Source of the DNA: Gemmatimonadales bacterium UBA4718
Lineage (GTDB): Bacteria > Gemmatimonadota > Gemmatimonadetes > Gemmatimonadales > Gemmatimonadaceae
Length of the DNA: 5,350 nucleotides
Assembly: GCA_002404375.1 (NCBI GenBank)
Contig: DHJO01000060.1
Location: 479-5,828, forward strand
Direction of reading: 5' to 3'
Shown here: in pieces, positions 1 through 5,350 of the stretch
Layout: every line of letters starts with the position of its first letter
How positions within the stretch are numbered: position 1 is the first letter of the stretch
The notes under the pieces: model-generated
Database searches by the model: none
Told to the model about the DNA's origin: nothing
Seen by the model: the letters and a program-made list of their open reading frames with translations, nothing else
Made by a program: the position numbers and the translations under genes

Positions 1-122
1 CGTGGCAGGCCATAGGCGTCTACAAGTGGCGTGCTTTCGACGACGACACCGGCGGCATCTACATCGTCGCGCGCGATCCGCAGACGAATCTAAGAATCAA
101 GATGAGCGCGATCGATGATTAG
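1..122 (+). CDS. C-terminal end of an unidentified protein (5' truncated by window)
   Basis: Only the last 39 codons and a TAG stop (120-122) are inside the window; the reading frame begins at base 3. The residues read as ordinary soluble protein, with mixed beta-prone hydrophobic and acidic stretches such as GIYIVARDPQ and a hydrophilic end (KMSAIDD). The other two plus frames either stop at once or give an Arg-rich shadow, which favours this frame. No motif is recognisable in so short a piece and I do not assign a family. The gene converges on the 730-residue membrane protein gene with 21 bases between the two stop codons, and no hairpin terminator is visible in that gap. The coding call rests on composition and the clean stop only. 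Confidence 0.6.
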   Translation, partial: WQAIGVYKWRAFDDDTGGIYIVARDPQTNLRIKMSAIDD

Positions 123-143
123 TTGCCTTCGCACAGATGCCAA

Positions 144-2336
144 TCAGGCGGCCGCGTCGACTCCATCACCGGTTTGTGACTGTACGCATTTGTCGAGTCG
201 GTCCGCCGCGTCCTGCAATTCGGCGCGCGCCATTTTCAGGAGTTCTTCGTCAACACGTCGCTGATTTGCCCATTTCTGCAACTCGTCCCAGTTGGCTTGG
301 AGATCGTGTGAAAGGGAATCATATTGTCTTGCCCACCTGACGTAATCCAATAACGCTGGAAGGTTCTGTTCTTCCCCAAAAGCCGCGAGTGAATCGAGAT
401 CGCTTCCGGTGAGAGCGGCAGCAGCGGCTTCAGATGCTTGCCGGATCTGGTGATATCGGTCGACAGCCTCAGAAAAGCTCTCAACTCCATGGCCGATCTC
501 GAGCAAAGCGGTGACCGCTTCGGGAAGCACTTCCCCGGCTGCGGATAGAGCTAGCTTCGTCACGACCGATTTTACGAACGCCTTTCCGTATATCTTGGCC
601 ATCTGTTCAAATACTTCGGGACCGAGTTTCTGCACATCCTCGGCCATATTAGCCTGAGCTTTAATCATCGCGTCCATGATGGATACAATTTTCCCCGTTT
701 CAAGCCCGATTTGCCAGTTCAGATTGTCGATGTCCTTCTCCAGCCTCTTGACCGCCTGTTCAAGCTCTTCAACCGCCTGCCGCAGACCAGCGCAGGGATC
801 TCCCGTCGCTGCCCCTCCGCCGAGTCCCGCCAGCGAAGGTATCCCGCCGGCGGCGGCCGCTCCCGCAGTGCCTCCCAGGCCGAGAAAGCAGCATAGGAAG
901 TCGAGGCAGTCGGCGTAGGCCTTCTCGGTGACGAGCAGAAGAAGCAGCACAATAAGGGCTGACTGCGTCGCCGGCGACTGTATCCTCGGCACCCGCCATC
1001 GAGGTAAGACGCGAGCGCTTGTGGAACCGCCGAACCAGCCGTGCGGCAGAAGCACCATCGTCAGACCCAATCCTACAAGAACGCTTGCTAACTCTGGCCC
1101 AAATTCGCCAGGCCGGACCGATTGTAGTCCCGGTGTGGCAACAAGAACGCGACAGAGCGCATAAGTGGCTGCCGTGGCAGCAGCGAGCCGGAATACAGTC
1201 GGGTAACGCTCCACACGCGCCGACCAGCGGCGCCACGCCGGCATTCGTTCCTGCGAGTAGGCTCGTAAGAGCAAAGCTGCAGCAAGGACCACGAAGACAA
1301 TCTTGGCCTCTCCGAAGTTCGTCAGCAACGACGGCTCGTATGTGTCGGGAGTGCGCATGAAGCCCATAATCACCAGCGTTATAACAGCGGCGGCACCTAC
1401 GGCCCGAACCCATTGCGGCACACGGAGGGGATTGTCTAATGCGCGGGTTGCCGCAATTCGAGCCCGGCCGCGAACAGCGGCGTCGTTCGCGCTCACTCCT
1501 GAGATTATGGCGCGTGTTACAACCGCGACGATCGCTGTCGGAACCAGCCAGATTTCGGTGATGTGACTATAAAAGGGCACGTTGATGCGGGAGTTCACAC
1601 CCGACCAGAGCGGGACGGTCCGAAAGACCATCGGCGCGAACGCGCCCCAGCAGTAGATGAGCGCTGCGTCAATCAGCGCGGTAACTGTGACCATCAGTGC
1701 TTTCGACCGTGCCACACGCTGGTGCGACGTCCGCGCAAGCTCCATCGCCATCAGAATGGGAAGAGCCGCCAACATGAAAAACAGGATGTAGCTGGTGAGC
1801 AACGGGACGTGGCGATAGATCCAGGCGTTGAATGGATCGATGTTCGGCCACCCTGGTCCAAAAGGCAGCGGCGGTCCGAACAAATTTCCAACGGCATAGC
1901 CGATCACCAGCGTGATTCCGAGATTCGCACTCAGCGTTCCGAAAGCGACGCCGATCATCAGCAAAAGCAGGTTGTCGGCAAATACCAAATGGGTTGGACC
2001 GCCCCAGTCGTTCGCCGTCGCCATTGGCGCCAGAACATTGCCGGCGAAGCCGTTGGTGCCGACGATCGTTCGATAGCTCCAATGCGTTGCTCCCTCTGCG
2101 AAGCCGAACAGAAACAGCGCCAACACCAGAATGGTCGCGACGCGTGGCCACGCCGTCAGATAAATGCCGTCCGACCACGCGGCCGAAAGTAGAGTCGAGT
2201 AGCGGCGCACTTTCAGCGGAATCTCGACCCACCAGAAATTCACGAAGCGGTCAGCAAATGTCTTGGGCCGCTGAGCGGGCGGTATGCGATTCGATTCGGA
2301 CCGTTGAATTGAAACCGGACTCGGCGAGGTGCTCAT
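144..2336 (-). CDS. Polytopic membrane protein with internal signal-like segment and exported coiled-coil C-terminal domain
   Basis: This encodes 730 residues in a family I do not recognise. The start is an ATG at 2336 with AGGGGA four bases upstream; the stop is TGA at 144-146. Hydrophobic segments lie at about 64-80, 117-134, 137-154, 177-199, 213-235, 262-280, 311-326, 344-359, 383-402, 413-431 and 457-471. Loops predicted cytoplasmic carry the Arg/Lys clusters (near 42-45, 202-212, 289-311, 359-377 and 441-451), so topology is consistently N-in, C-out. The eleventh segment has a basic flank, a run of Leu/Val and then KAYA before Asp476, like a signal peptidase I site. Cys477, Cys482 and Cys483 follow, then a Gly/Ala-rich hinge at about 487-512. 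A coiled coil has 4-3 spaced L518, V522, L525, V529, L532, I536, L539 and I543. A mainly helical domain follows, ending in another charged helix at about 676-717. The role is unknown; an anchored or proteolytically released periplasmic scaffold is inference. A fusion of two genes is an alternative reading of the architecture. Confidence 0.9.
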   Translation of the reverse strand: MSTSPSPVSIQRSESNRIPPAQRPKTFADRFVNFWWVEIPLKVRRYSTLLSAAWSDGIYLTAWPRVATILVLALFLFGFAEGATHWSYRTIVGTNGFAGNVLAPMATANDWGGPTHLVFADNLLLLMIGVAFGTLSANLGITLVIGYAVGNLFGPPLPFGPGWPNIDPFNAWIYRHVPLLTSYILFFMLAALPILMAMELARTSHQRVARSKALMVTVTALIDAALIYCWGAFAPMVFRTVPLWSGVNSRINVPFYSHITEIWLVPTAIVAVVTRAIISGVSANDAAVRGRARIAATRALDNPLRVPQWVRAVGAAAVITLVIMGFMRTPDTYEPSLLTNFGEAKIVFVVLAAALLLRAYSQERMPAWRRWSARVERYPTVFRLAAATAATYALCRVLVATPGLQSVRPGEFGPELASVLVGLGLTMVLLPHGWFGGSTSARVLPRWRVPRIQSPATQSALIVLLLLLVTEKAYADCLDFLCCFLGLGGTAGAAAAGGIPSLAGLGGGAATGDPCAGLRQAVEELEQAVKRLEKDIDNLNWQIGLETGKIVSIMDAMIKAQANMAEDVQKLGPEVFEQMAKIYGKAFVKSVVTKLALSAAGEVLPEAVTALLEIGHGVESFSEAVDRYHQIRQASEAAAAALTGSDLDSLAAFGEEQNLPALLDYVRWARQYDSLSHDLQANWDELQKWANQRRVDEELLKMARAELQDAADRLDKCVQSQTGDGVDAAA

Positions 2337-2340
2337 AGAA

Positions 2341-2346
2341 TCCCCT
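2341..2346 (-). promoter_or_regulatory. Ribosome binding site for the 730-residue membrane protein gene
   Basis: The minus strand reads AGGGGA here, four bases before the ATG at 2336. It is a near-consensus Shine-Dalgarno sequence and supports that ATG as the start rather than an internal codon. Confidence 0.55.
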
Positions 2347-2562
2347 AACGAAGAGACAATCGAGTGGCCATGTGGGATGGTGGCGCGGGGCAGCTGAAGG
2401 CCGCCCAGAGGGAGCGGGTCACCTGGGAGGCAGCGATGTCGCTGAACGCATTCTCCTCCTCACTCGTCGGCATCGTGGCTGTGCGATACCGTGGGCGAAT
2501 AATGTCGCTATCGCAGACACACAGCGCCAGACAGATTTTGGATGTCGTTCCTCGATCAGACG

Positions 2563-2581
2563 CGAAGCTTACACGAAGCTT
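2563..2581. repeat. Direct repeat CGAAGCTT x2 (11-base period), operator-like
   Basis: CGAAGCTT occurs at 2563-2570 and again at 2574-2581, separated by ACA. The AAGCTT core is itself palindromic, so the pair is also an inverted repeat. The 11-base period places both copies on one face of the helix. It lies 25-43 bases upstream of the ATG at 2606, where an operator or the 5' leader would be. A regulatory role is inference only. Confidence 0.3.
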
Positions 2582-2591
2582 TCAAGATGTC

Positions 2592-2597
2592 TTGGAG
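2592..2597 (+). promoter_or_regulatory. Ribosome binding site fixing the ATG at 2606
   Basis: TTGGAG ends eight bases before the ATG at 2606, a normal Shine-Dalgarno distance. The frame is open for more than 200 bases further upstream, so this site is the main reason for choosing 2606. An in-frame GTG at 2597 overlaps the motif and is therefore unlikely. Confidence 0.5.
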
Positions 2598-2605
2598 TGC
2601 GAAGC

Positions 2606-2944
2606 ATGGCCGAACCGCCAAACGCGTTGACGCTGGTGCTCTTTCCGGAGAGGACATCCTCCGGGATGTACGACGCGCTAGCTGCTAAGCGATGCCTCAC
2701 CGCAACCGCGCTATCGGATCGAAGCAGAGTGATCGCAATAATGGACACGACCATTAAAGGCTTTGAGAGTCGCGAGCCCGTTGCGGGCGGAACGCTCTGG
2801 TACGTAGTGATTGGGGCGCTGTTGGAGAAACGCTTCCTGAACGAGCACGCACGAGCTCGACTGATGGCCGATAGATCTTCACCGACCTTCACCGCGCGGT
2901 TGCGCGCTTTACTTCAGGAGCTTTGGTGGACACTGCGGTACTGA
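2606..2944 (+). CDS. Small protein of unknown function (112 residues), first gene of a coupled pair
   Basis: The ATG at 2606 is preceded by TTGGAG at good spacing, and the TGA is at 2942-2944. The product has 112 residues and no family I recognise. The N-terminal half mixes hydrophobic strands (ALTLVLF, RVIAIMD) with polar turns. A short hydrophobic patch (TLWYVVIGALL, about 63-73) is probably a buried strand or helix and too short to be a convincing membrane segment. The C-terminal third is basic and helical (KRFLNEHARARL, then ARLRALLQELWW). There is no signal peptide and a cytoplasmic location is likely. Its last 19 bases overlap a GTG with its own AGGAG, so the next frame is probably translationally coupled. 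A competing minus-strand frame over 2569-2892 lacks comparable support. Moderate confidence that it is a real gene; no function is proposed. Confidence 0.55.
   Translation: MAEPPNALTLVLFPERTSSGMYDALAAKRCLTATALSDRSRVIAIMDTTIKGFESREPVAGGTLWYVVIGALLEKRFLNEHARARLMADRSSPTFTARLRALLQELWWTLRY
2916..2920 (+). promoter_or_regulatory. Ribosome binding site for GTG start at 2926
   Basis: AGGAG sits inside the 3' end of the preceding gene, five bases before GTG at 2926. The arrangement of a Shine-Dalgarno within the upstream gene and overlapping stop and start is typical of translational coupling. It marks where the second gene of the pair should begin, although its main reading frame is shifted. Confidence 0.45.
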
Positions 2945-3191
2945 AGCGTACGGGGTTCCCGCAAATCTGCCTCCGTTTCACGGAGCCATCCTCGAGCAGA
3001 TTGCTCTGGGCGAATACATCATCTATTTCCAGTTTGCCGGAGACGTGCGTAGGGAGATCGCCGTCGAAGGCGCGTCGGAAGTACGCGCAGCCGATGAATC
3101 GCTAATCGCCGACAACGTAGGAAATGTGCGCCTTCGACCGACAGCGCAAACCGACAGCAACGCCGGTTTGGGCGGATCAGGCCACGCCTGA
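2926..3191 (+). pseudogene. Apparently frameshifted small gene of unknown function
   Basis: The expected start is the GTG at 2926, behind AGGAG, overlapping the preceding gene by 19 bases. That frame gives MDTAVLK and then becomes an implausible Ser/Arg-rich sequence ending at 3105. The adjacent frame, from about 2946 to TGA at 3189-3191, reads as real protein: YGVPANLPPFHGAILEQI, then GEYIIYFQFAG, then REIAVEGASEV. It shows alternating beta-strand patterning, high GC at third positions and low GC at second positions. That frame is open from 2865 but has no ATG, GTG or TTG before this block. One extra base between about 2945 and 2952 would join start and body. The pattern of a Gly-containing loop, a beta hairpin and I.VEG..E reminds me of small uncharacterised bacterial proteins, from memory only. 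The tail after about residue 55 of the body loses this character, so the 3' end may also be degraded. Alternatives are a base missing from the assembly or a -1 recoding event. Confidence 0.45.
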
Positions 3192-3414
3192 CTTGGCGAT
3201 TGCCTGGTGAAAATGAACGCCAGATTGCGGCCTCGTCCCCCCAACCCTCACGCCTATCGGGCGTGAGGGCCGCCGTTGGCAGCAACACTCTCTGCGAATG
3301 GCCGCACTGCTGATCAAAGAGCAGGAGGCGGCGCGGTCCTCTCCTTGATGAGCGAGCAAGTGCTGTCTGCCCAGAACGATCCAGTTCTATATTTTGCAGA
3401 GAGAGGTCGCCGGA
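3192..3414. other. Convergent intergenic region with hairpins
   Basis: This region lies between the ends of the plus-strand pair and the minus-strand plug-domain gene, so it should terminate transcription from both sides. It holds one strong hairpin (3245-3269). It also holds a weaker 5-bp hairpin at 3373-3388 (AGAAC/GTTCT, 6-base loop) followed by ATATTTT, which could act as a weak plus-strand terminator. An imperfect palindrome also spans about 3312-3352. I see no gene here. Confidence 0.4.
3245..3269. terminator. Perfect 10-bp hairpin between convergent genes
   Basis: CCCTCACGCC (3245-3254) and GGCGTGAGGG (3260-3269) are exact reverse complements with a 5-base loop, TATCG. Outer bases CCAAC (3241-3245) and GTTGG (3275-3279) are also complementary and could extend or compete with the stem. 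No T-tract follows on either strand, so it is not a classical intrinsic terminator. Its place between converging genes suggests a bidirectional transcript-end or RNA-stabilising structure. Confidence 0.45.
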
Positions 3415-4896
3415 TTAACTGCGAATCTTGAACCGGGTCCAAACGACGATCGTAATACAACTGCCTCCGGCGCGCATGTATTGCGCGGGCGTGTCGAGGT
3501 CCTGATAGACCTCGACGGCAACCACTTCGCCCCCGGTCACAAAATGGTTGATGTCCCCCGACCCCTTGTCTCTCCCCTTCGCTGTGCTGACAGCCGTGCT
3601 CTCCACAACTGCTTGAGGAGGTGTCTGCGCCGCTGACTGCCACGGCATGTCGTCTACCCAGTACTGCACGCATCCGCTTCCCGGGAAAACTCCGCGCGAG
3701 CTCGAGACCACGGCGTCGCCCTCGGGACTGAGACTCACGCTTAGTCCCGGCACCTGTCTGAGAATATCGGTGAGGTAATTGGGGTGCATGTTCTGAAGTC
3801 GTTCCGGACCGATATAGTAGCCAAATCCGGATTTCTTCCGCTGATTGAAGCCGACTTTGTCGAGGGCTGCCGATCTCCGAGCCGTTACGAGGACAGGATC
3901 CATAATCGCCACGAATTTCGGCAGCTTGATCGTGACTCGCTTCTGCTCGCGCGACGACAGATCGACCGGGACAATCTCCGCACCAAAGCCAAGGTGCCGC
4001 GCCATCAGGGTCTGAGTGCCTGAGGGGAGGTTACGCATGGTAAACTCTCCCTGGGCATTCGTCATTGTGACGATATCGGTTCCCAGGAGCTCGACTCGGC
4101 TTCCCGCATTTGTTGGGCTGCCTTCGAGCACCACCAGGCCGGACACTGTGGCGTTTCCGACCTTCGTCCCTGAATCCGCGGGAGAGAGCAATAGAGTTCG
4201 CGCGAACAGCTCGGCGGGTCTGTTTCCGAGCGAGATGGGAATCTCGGCAGTGACGGTGGACCCGCGCCGCGCTTGCAGTGTCGCTTGCAGCGAACTGGGC
4301 AGCCCGCAGATCTTGAAGGCCCCCGACCCGTCCGTGGTGTCGCGCACCAATCGTGAAGTCCGGCGAACGCCCAATTCCTTCGACACTTCGAGGTCAGTCC
4401 ACGCGACGGACACTTCGGCTTGGGCGATCGGTTGCAGAGTTTCGGGATAATTGACGTGGCCAATCACGGCGGACATATCCTGCGCGCCCGGTCGAACCGG
4501 GCACACGCCGTGGATGATCGTTGCCGCTGATGGTACGGCGAGTAACACGAAGCTCGAGCTGTCAGGTCCGATATGAAATGGCTTCGTCCCGAGCCTGATG
4601 CCCAGCGTGTCAAGGAGAGCGTCATATACTCTGACTTGGTATGTGCCGGGCGGCAAGCTGTCGATCTCGAACTTCCCGAGGGAATCGGTCTCGAGCGTCG
4701 TCCTTGCCCCTTCGATTACGACATCGGCACCAGAGAGATATCTGCCGTTCAGGCTGTCGACGACTACACCCACAATTTGAGCTTTGCCGGTCTTGGAGCC
4801 GGCCGGCGGGGTCGGTGCGGTTTTGTTCTGGGCGACGAGAGGCGGCGTAAAAACGATGAGTGCGGCCGCTATGCATAGCTGAAGCTGCCTGATCAT
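3415..4896 (-). CDS. Secreted protein with carboxypeptidase regulatory-like domains and barrel-less TonB-plug-like domain
   Basis: With ATG at 4896 the product has 493 residues; an in-frame TTG at 4905 would add three. I prefer ATG because it gives a normal signal peptide (MIRQ, then CIAAALIVF, cleavage likely near LVAQ). Neither start has a strong ribosome binding site. Three beta-sandwich repeats of the carboxypeptidase-regulatory (peptidase-associated) type follow at about 40-120, 143-228 and 249-326. Each has the VxG.V...A.V pattern and a later G.F.I..LP.G motif. A plug-like region of a TonB-dependent receptor spans about 333-490: VLVTARR, then YLTDILRQVPGLSV, then VQYWVDDMPW, then VVAVEVYQD, ending in CITIVVWTRF. 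No 22-strand barrel follows, as the protein stops there. Cys409 and Cys480 flank the plug core and could form a disulphide, and Cys132 and Cys197 lie around the second repeat. The likely location is the periplasm or outer membrane, possibly as a partner of a separate barrel protein; that role is inference. The domain order is familiar from Gemmatimonadota. Confidence 0.9.
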   Translation of the reverse strand: MIRQLQLCIAAALIVFTPPLVAQNKTAPTPPAGSKTGKAQIVGVVVDSLNGRYLSGADVVIEGARTTLETDSLGKFEIDSLPPGTYQVRVYDALLDTLGIRLGTKPFHIGPDSSSFVLLAVPSAATIIHGVCPVRPGAQDMSAVIGHVNYPETLQPIAQAEVSVAWTDLEVSKELGVRRTSRLVRDTTDGSGAFKICGLPSSLQATLQARRGSTVTAEIPISLGNRPAELFARTLLLSPADSGTKVGNATVSGLVVLEGSPTNAGSRVELLGTDIVTMTNAQGEFTMRNLPSGTQTLMARHLGFGAEIVPVDLSSREQKRVTIKLPKFVAIMDPVLVTARRSAALDKVGFNQRKKSGFGYYIGPERLQNMHPNYLTDILRQVPGLSVSLSPEGDAVVSSSRGVFPGSGCVQYWVDDMPWQSAAQTPPQAVVESTAVSTAKGRDKGSGDINHFVTGGEVVAVEVYQDLDTPAQYMRAGGSCITIVVWTRFKIRS

Positions 4897-4919
4897 TCGG
4901 ATCAATCTGCCAATGCAGG

Positions 4920-4946
4920 TTCGTACGCAGTCAGGAACATTGCCAA
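4920..4946 (-). promoter_or_regulatory. Possible weak promoter upstream of the plug-domain gene
   Basis: On the minus strand TTGGCA (4941-4946) is followed 15 bases later by TACGAA (4920-4925), 24 bases before the preferred ATG at 4896. The -35 half is a good match to sigma-70 consensus. The -10 half is poor and the spacer is short, so this is only a candidate. Confidence 0.18.
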
Positions 4947-5246
4947 TCGGGAGTTACGAATCATTTTCGCATCCTCGGAACGAACATGCCGTGCGCTTTC
5001 GGAGTTCCGGGCAGCACGATCTCGGGATCGGGGTGCGTCGTGGGGGCGCAGCGGCGAGGACGAGAAGGCAGGCGAATCGCTCCTGCGTGCCTTTCAGTGC
5101 TTGTTAGTGCCGCTACTTACTTAGCACAGGCTGGCAGTCGGCGCAAACCATTCTCAAATGCTACCAGCAGCCGGACGATGTCACGCTTCGGTCTGCTCTC
5201 ACCAAGCGGGGAACGCTAACGGAAAGCGGATTGGAGGGCGCGGAAC

Positions 5247-5269
5247 GGACACCACGAATGGACACCACG
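5247..5269. repeat. Direct repeat GGACACCACG x2
   Basis: GGACACCACG occurs at 5247-5256 and exactly again at 5260-5269, a 13-base period. It lies in non-coding DNA just downstream (in the minus-strand sense) of the edge terminator. Two copies are too few to call a repeat family from this window. Confidence 0.4.
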
Positions 5270-5283
5270 GAGCAATCCGGCAC

Positions 5284-5324
5284 AAAAGAGAAAAACCCCG
5301 CCAGCGCCTAAACGCTTGCGGGGT
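5284..5324 (-). terminator. Intrinsic terminator of a minus-strand gene beyond the right edge
   Basis: CCCCGC (5296-5301) pairs with GCGGGG (5318-5323) and AGCG (5303-5306) with CGCT (5313-5316). There is one C/T mismatch and a 6-base loop. On the minus strand the stem is followed by TTTTTCTCTTTT (complement of 5284-5295), the classical U-tract. It therefore ends a leftward transcript from a gene at or beyond base 5350. The 26 bases to its right are too short to identify that gene. Confidence 0.8.
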
Positions 5325-5350
5325 AATGATCTGAGGTTTATGGGCCTGGG

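Larger units (their letters stand above)
2337..2605. other. Divergent intergenic region with two small symmetric/repeated motifs
   Basis: These 269 bases separate the divergent starts at 2336 (minus) and 2606 (plus), so promoters for both directions should lie here. I found no convincing -35/-10 pair on either strand. Two motifs stand out: a 14-base dyad at 2431-2444 (CAGCGA-TG-TCGCTG), and a direct repeat of CGAAGCTT at 2563-2570 and 2574-2581, shortly upstream of the plus-strand gene. Open frames cross the region on the plus strand, but their translations are low in hydrophobic patterning and look non-coding. Confidence 0.4.
4906..5283. other. Intergenic region without a convincing gene
   Basis: About 380 bases lie between the start of the plug-domain gene and the terminator at the right edge. 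Short open frames exist, but their translations are Arg/Ser/Gly-rich and have no ribosome binding site that I would trust. No tRNA cloverleaf or other RNA gene is recognisable. The region holds the possible promoter near 4920-4946, a 6-bp inverted repeat CGGAAC/GTTCCG (4976-4981, 5004-5009) and the short direct repeat at 5247-5269. Confidence 0.45.

Noticed and set aside
769..1413. Long minus-strand frame inside the membrane protein gene
   Set aside because: It is Arg-, Gly- and Cys-rich and lies entirely within the well-supported 730-residue gene in another frame; a GC-rich shadow.
1563..2192. Plus-strand frame of 209 codons opposite the membrane protein gene
   Set aside because: The translation is dominated by Arg, His and Gln with no hydrophobic core, the usual antisense shadow of a membrane protein gene.
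2372..2605. Upstream in-frame extension of the 112-residue gene (start at 2372)
   Set aside because: The extension is Arg/Gly-rich with no hydrophobic patterning and no good ribosome binding site, whereas TTGGAG sits correctly before 2606.
2926..2957. Programmed -1 ribosomal frameshift signal
   Set aside because: No X XXY YYZ heptamer is visible between the GTG and the body of the shifted frame; a lost base is simpler.
3019..3288. Minus-strand frames across the frameshifted gene and hairpin
   Set aside because: Arg/Ser-rich composition, no ribosome binding site, and they run through the 3245-3269 hairpin.
4986..5219. Plus-strand 77-codon frame in the right intergenic region
   Set aside because: Low-complexity Gly/Arg/Ser composition and no supporting ribosome binding site or neighbouring gene context.
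5284..5350. tRNA 3' end or small RNA gene at the right border
   Set aside because: The hairpin and U-tract are fully explained as an intrinsic terminator, and no T-arm or acceptor stem can be drawn in the remaining bases.
1..5350. CRISPR array, insertion sequence or phage attachment site
   Set aside because: No regularly spaced repeats, no transposase-like frame and no terminal inverted repeats with flanking duplications were seen.

Overview
The window is GC-rich bacterial DNA (about 58-60% GC, judged by eye) with two long minus-strand genes, a short plus-strand gene pair between them, and partial elements at both edges. The best clue to origin is the minus-strand protein at 3415-4896. It has a signal peptide, three carboxypeptidase-regulatory-like beta-sandwich repeats, and a TonB-plug-like module with no beta-barrel. 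This layout, with a C-terminal Cys...VVVWT-type ending, is one I associate from memory with Gemmatimonadota. That placement is an inference and was not checked by any search.

Left edge (1-122): the last 39 codons of a plus-strand gene of unknown function. It converges on the long minus-strand gene at 144-2336 with only 21 bases between the stops. That gene encodes a 730-residue protein that I cannot assign to a named family. Its N-terminal 430 residues contain ten hydrophobic segments whose loops obey the positive-inside rule. An eleventh segment looks like an internal signal peptide with an AYA|D cleavage-like site. After it come a Cys cluster, a Gly/Ala-rich hinge and a coiled-coil domain of about 215 residues predicted to lie outside the inner membrane.

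Middle (2337-3191): a 269-base divergent intergenic region with two small symmetric or repeated motifs, then a plus-strand pair. The first gene (2606-2944) encodes a 112-residue unknown protein with a good ribosome binding site. The second appears to start at a GTG (2926) inside the end of the first, behind a good AGGAG. Its convincing protein-like reading frame, however, runs in the adjacent frame (about 2946-3191) and has no start codon of its own. A lost base, a sequencing error or, less likely, recoding would join the two.

Right part (3192-5350): a convergent intergenic region with a perfect 10-bp hairpin, then the plug-domain gene on the minus strand, then about 380 bases with no convincing gene. 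At the edge is an intrinsic terminator reading leftwards, so a minus-strand transcription unit ends just beyond or at the right border.

The two large minus-strand genes are separated by a plus-strand pair, so they are not one operon. Nothing seen here links all the genes functionally. Both large products are predicted envelope proteins.
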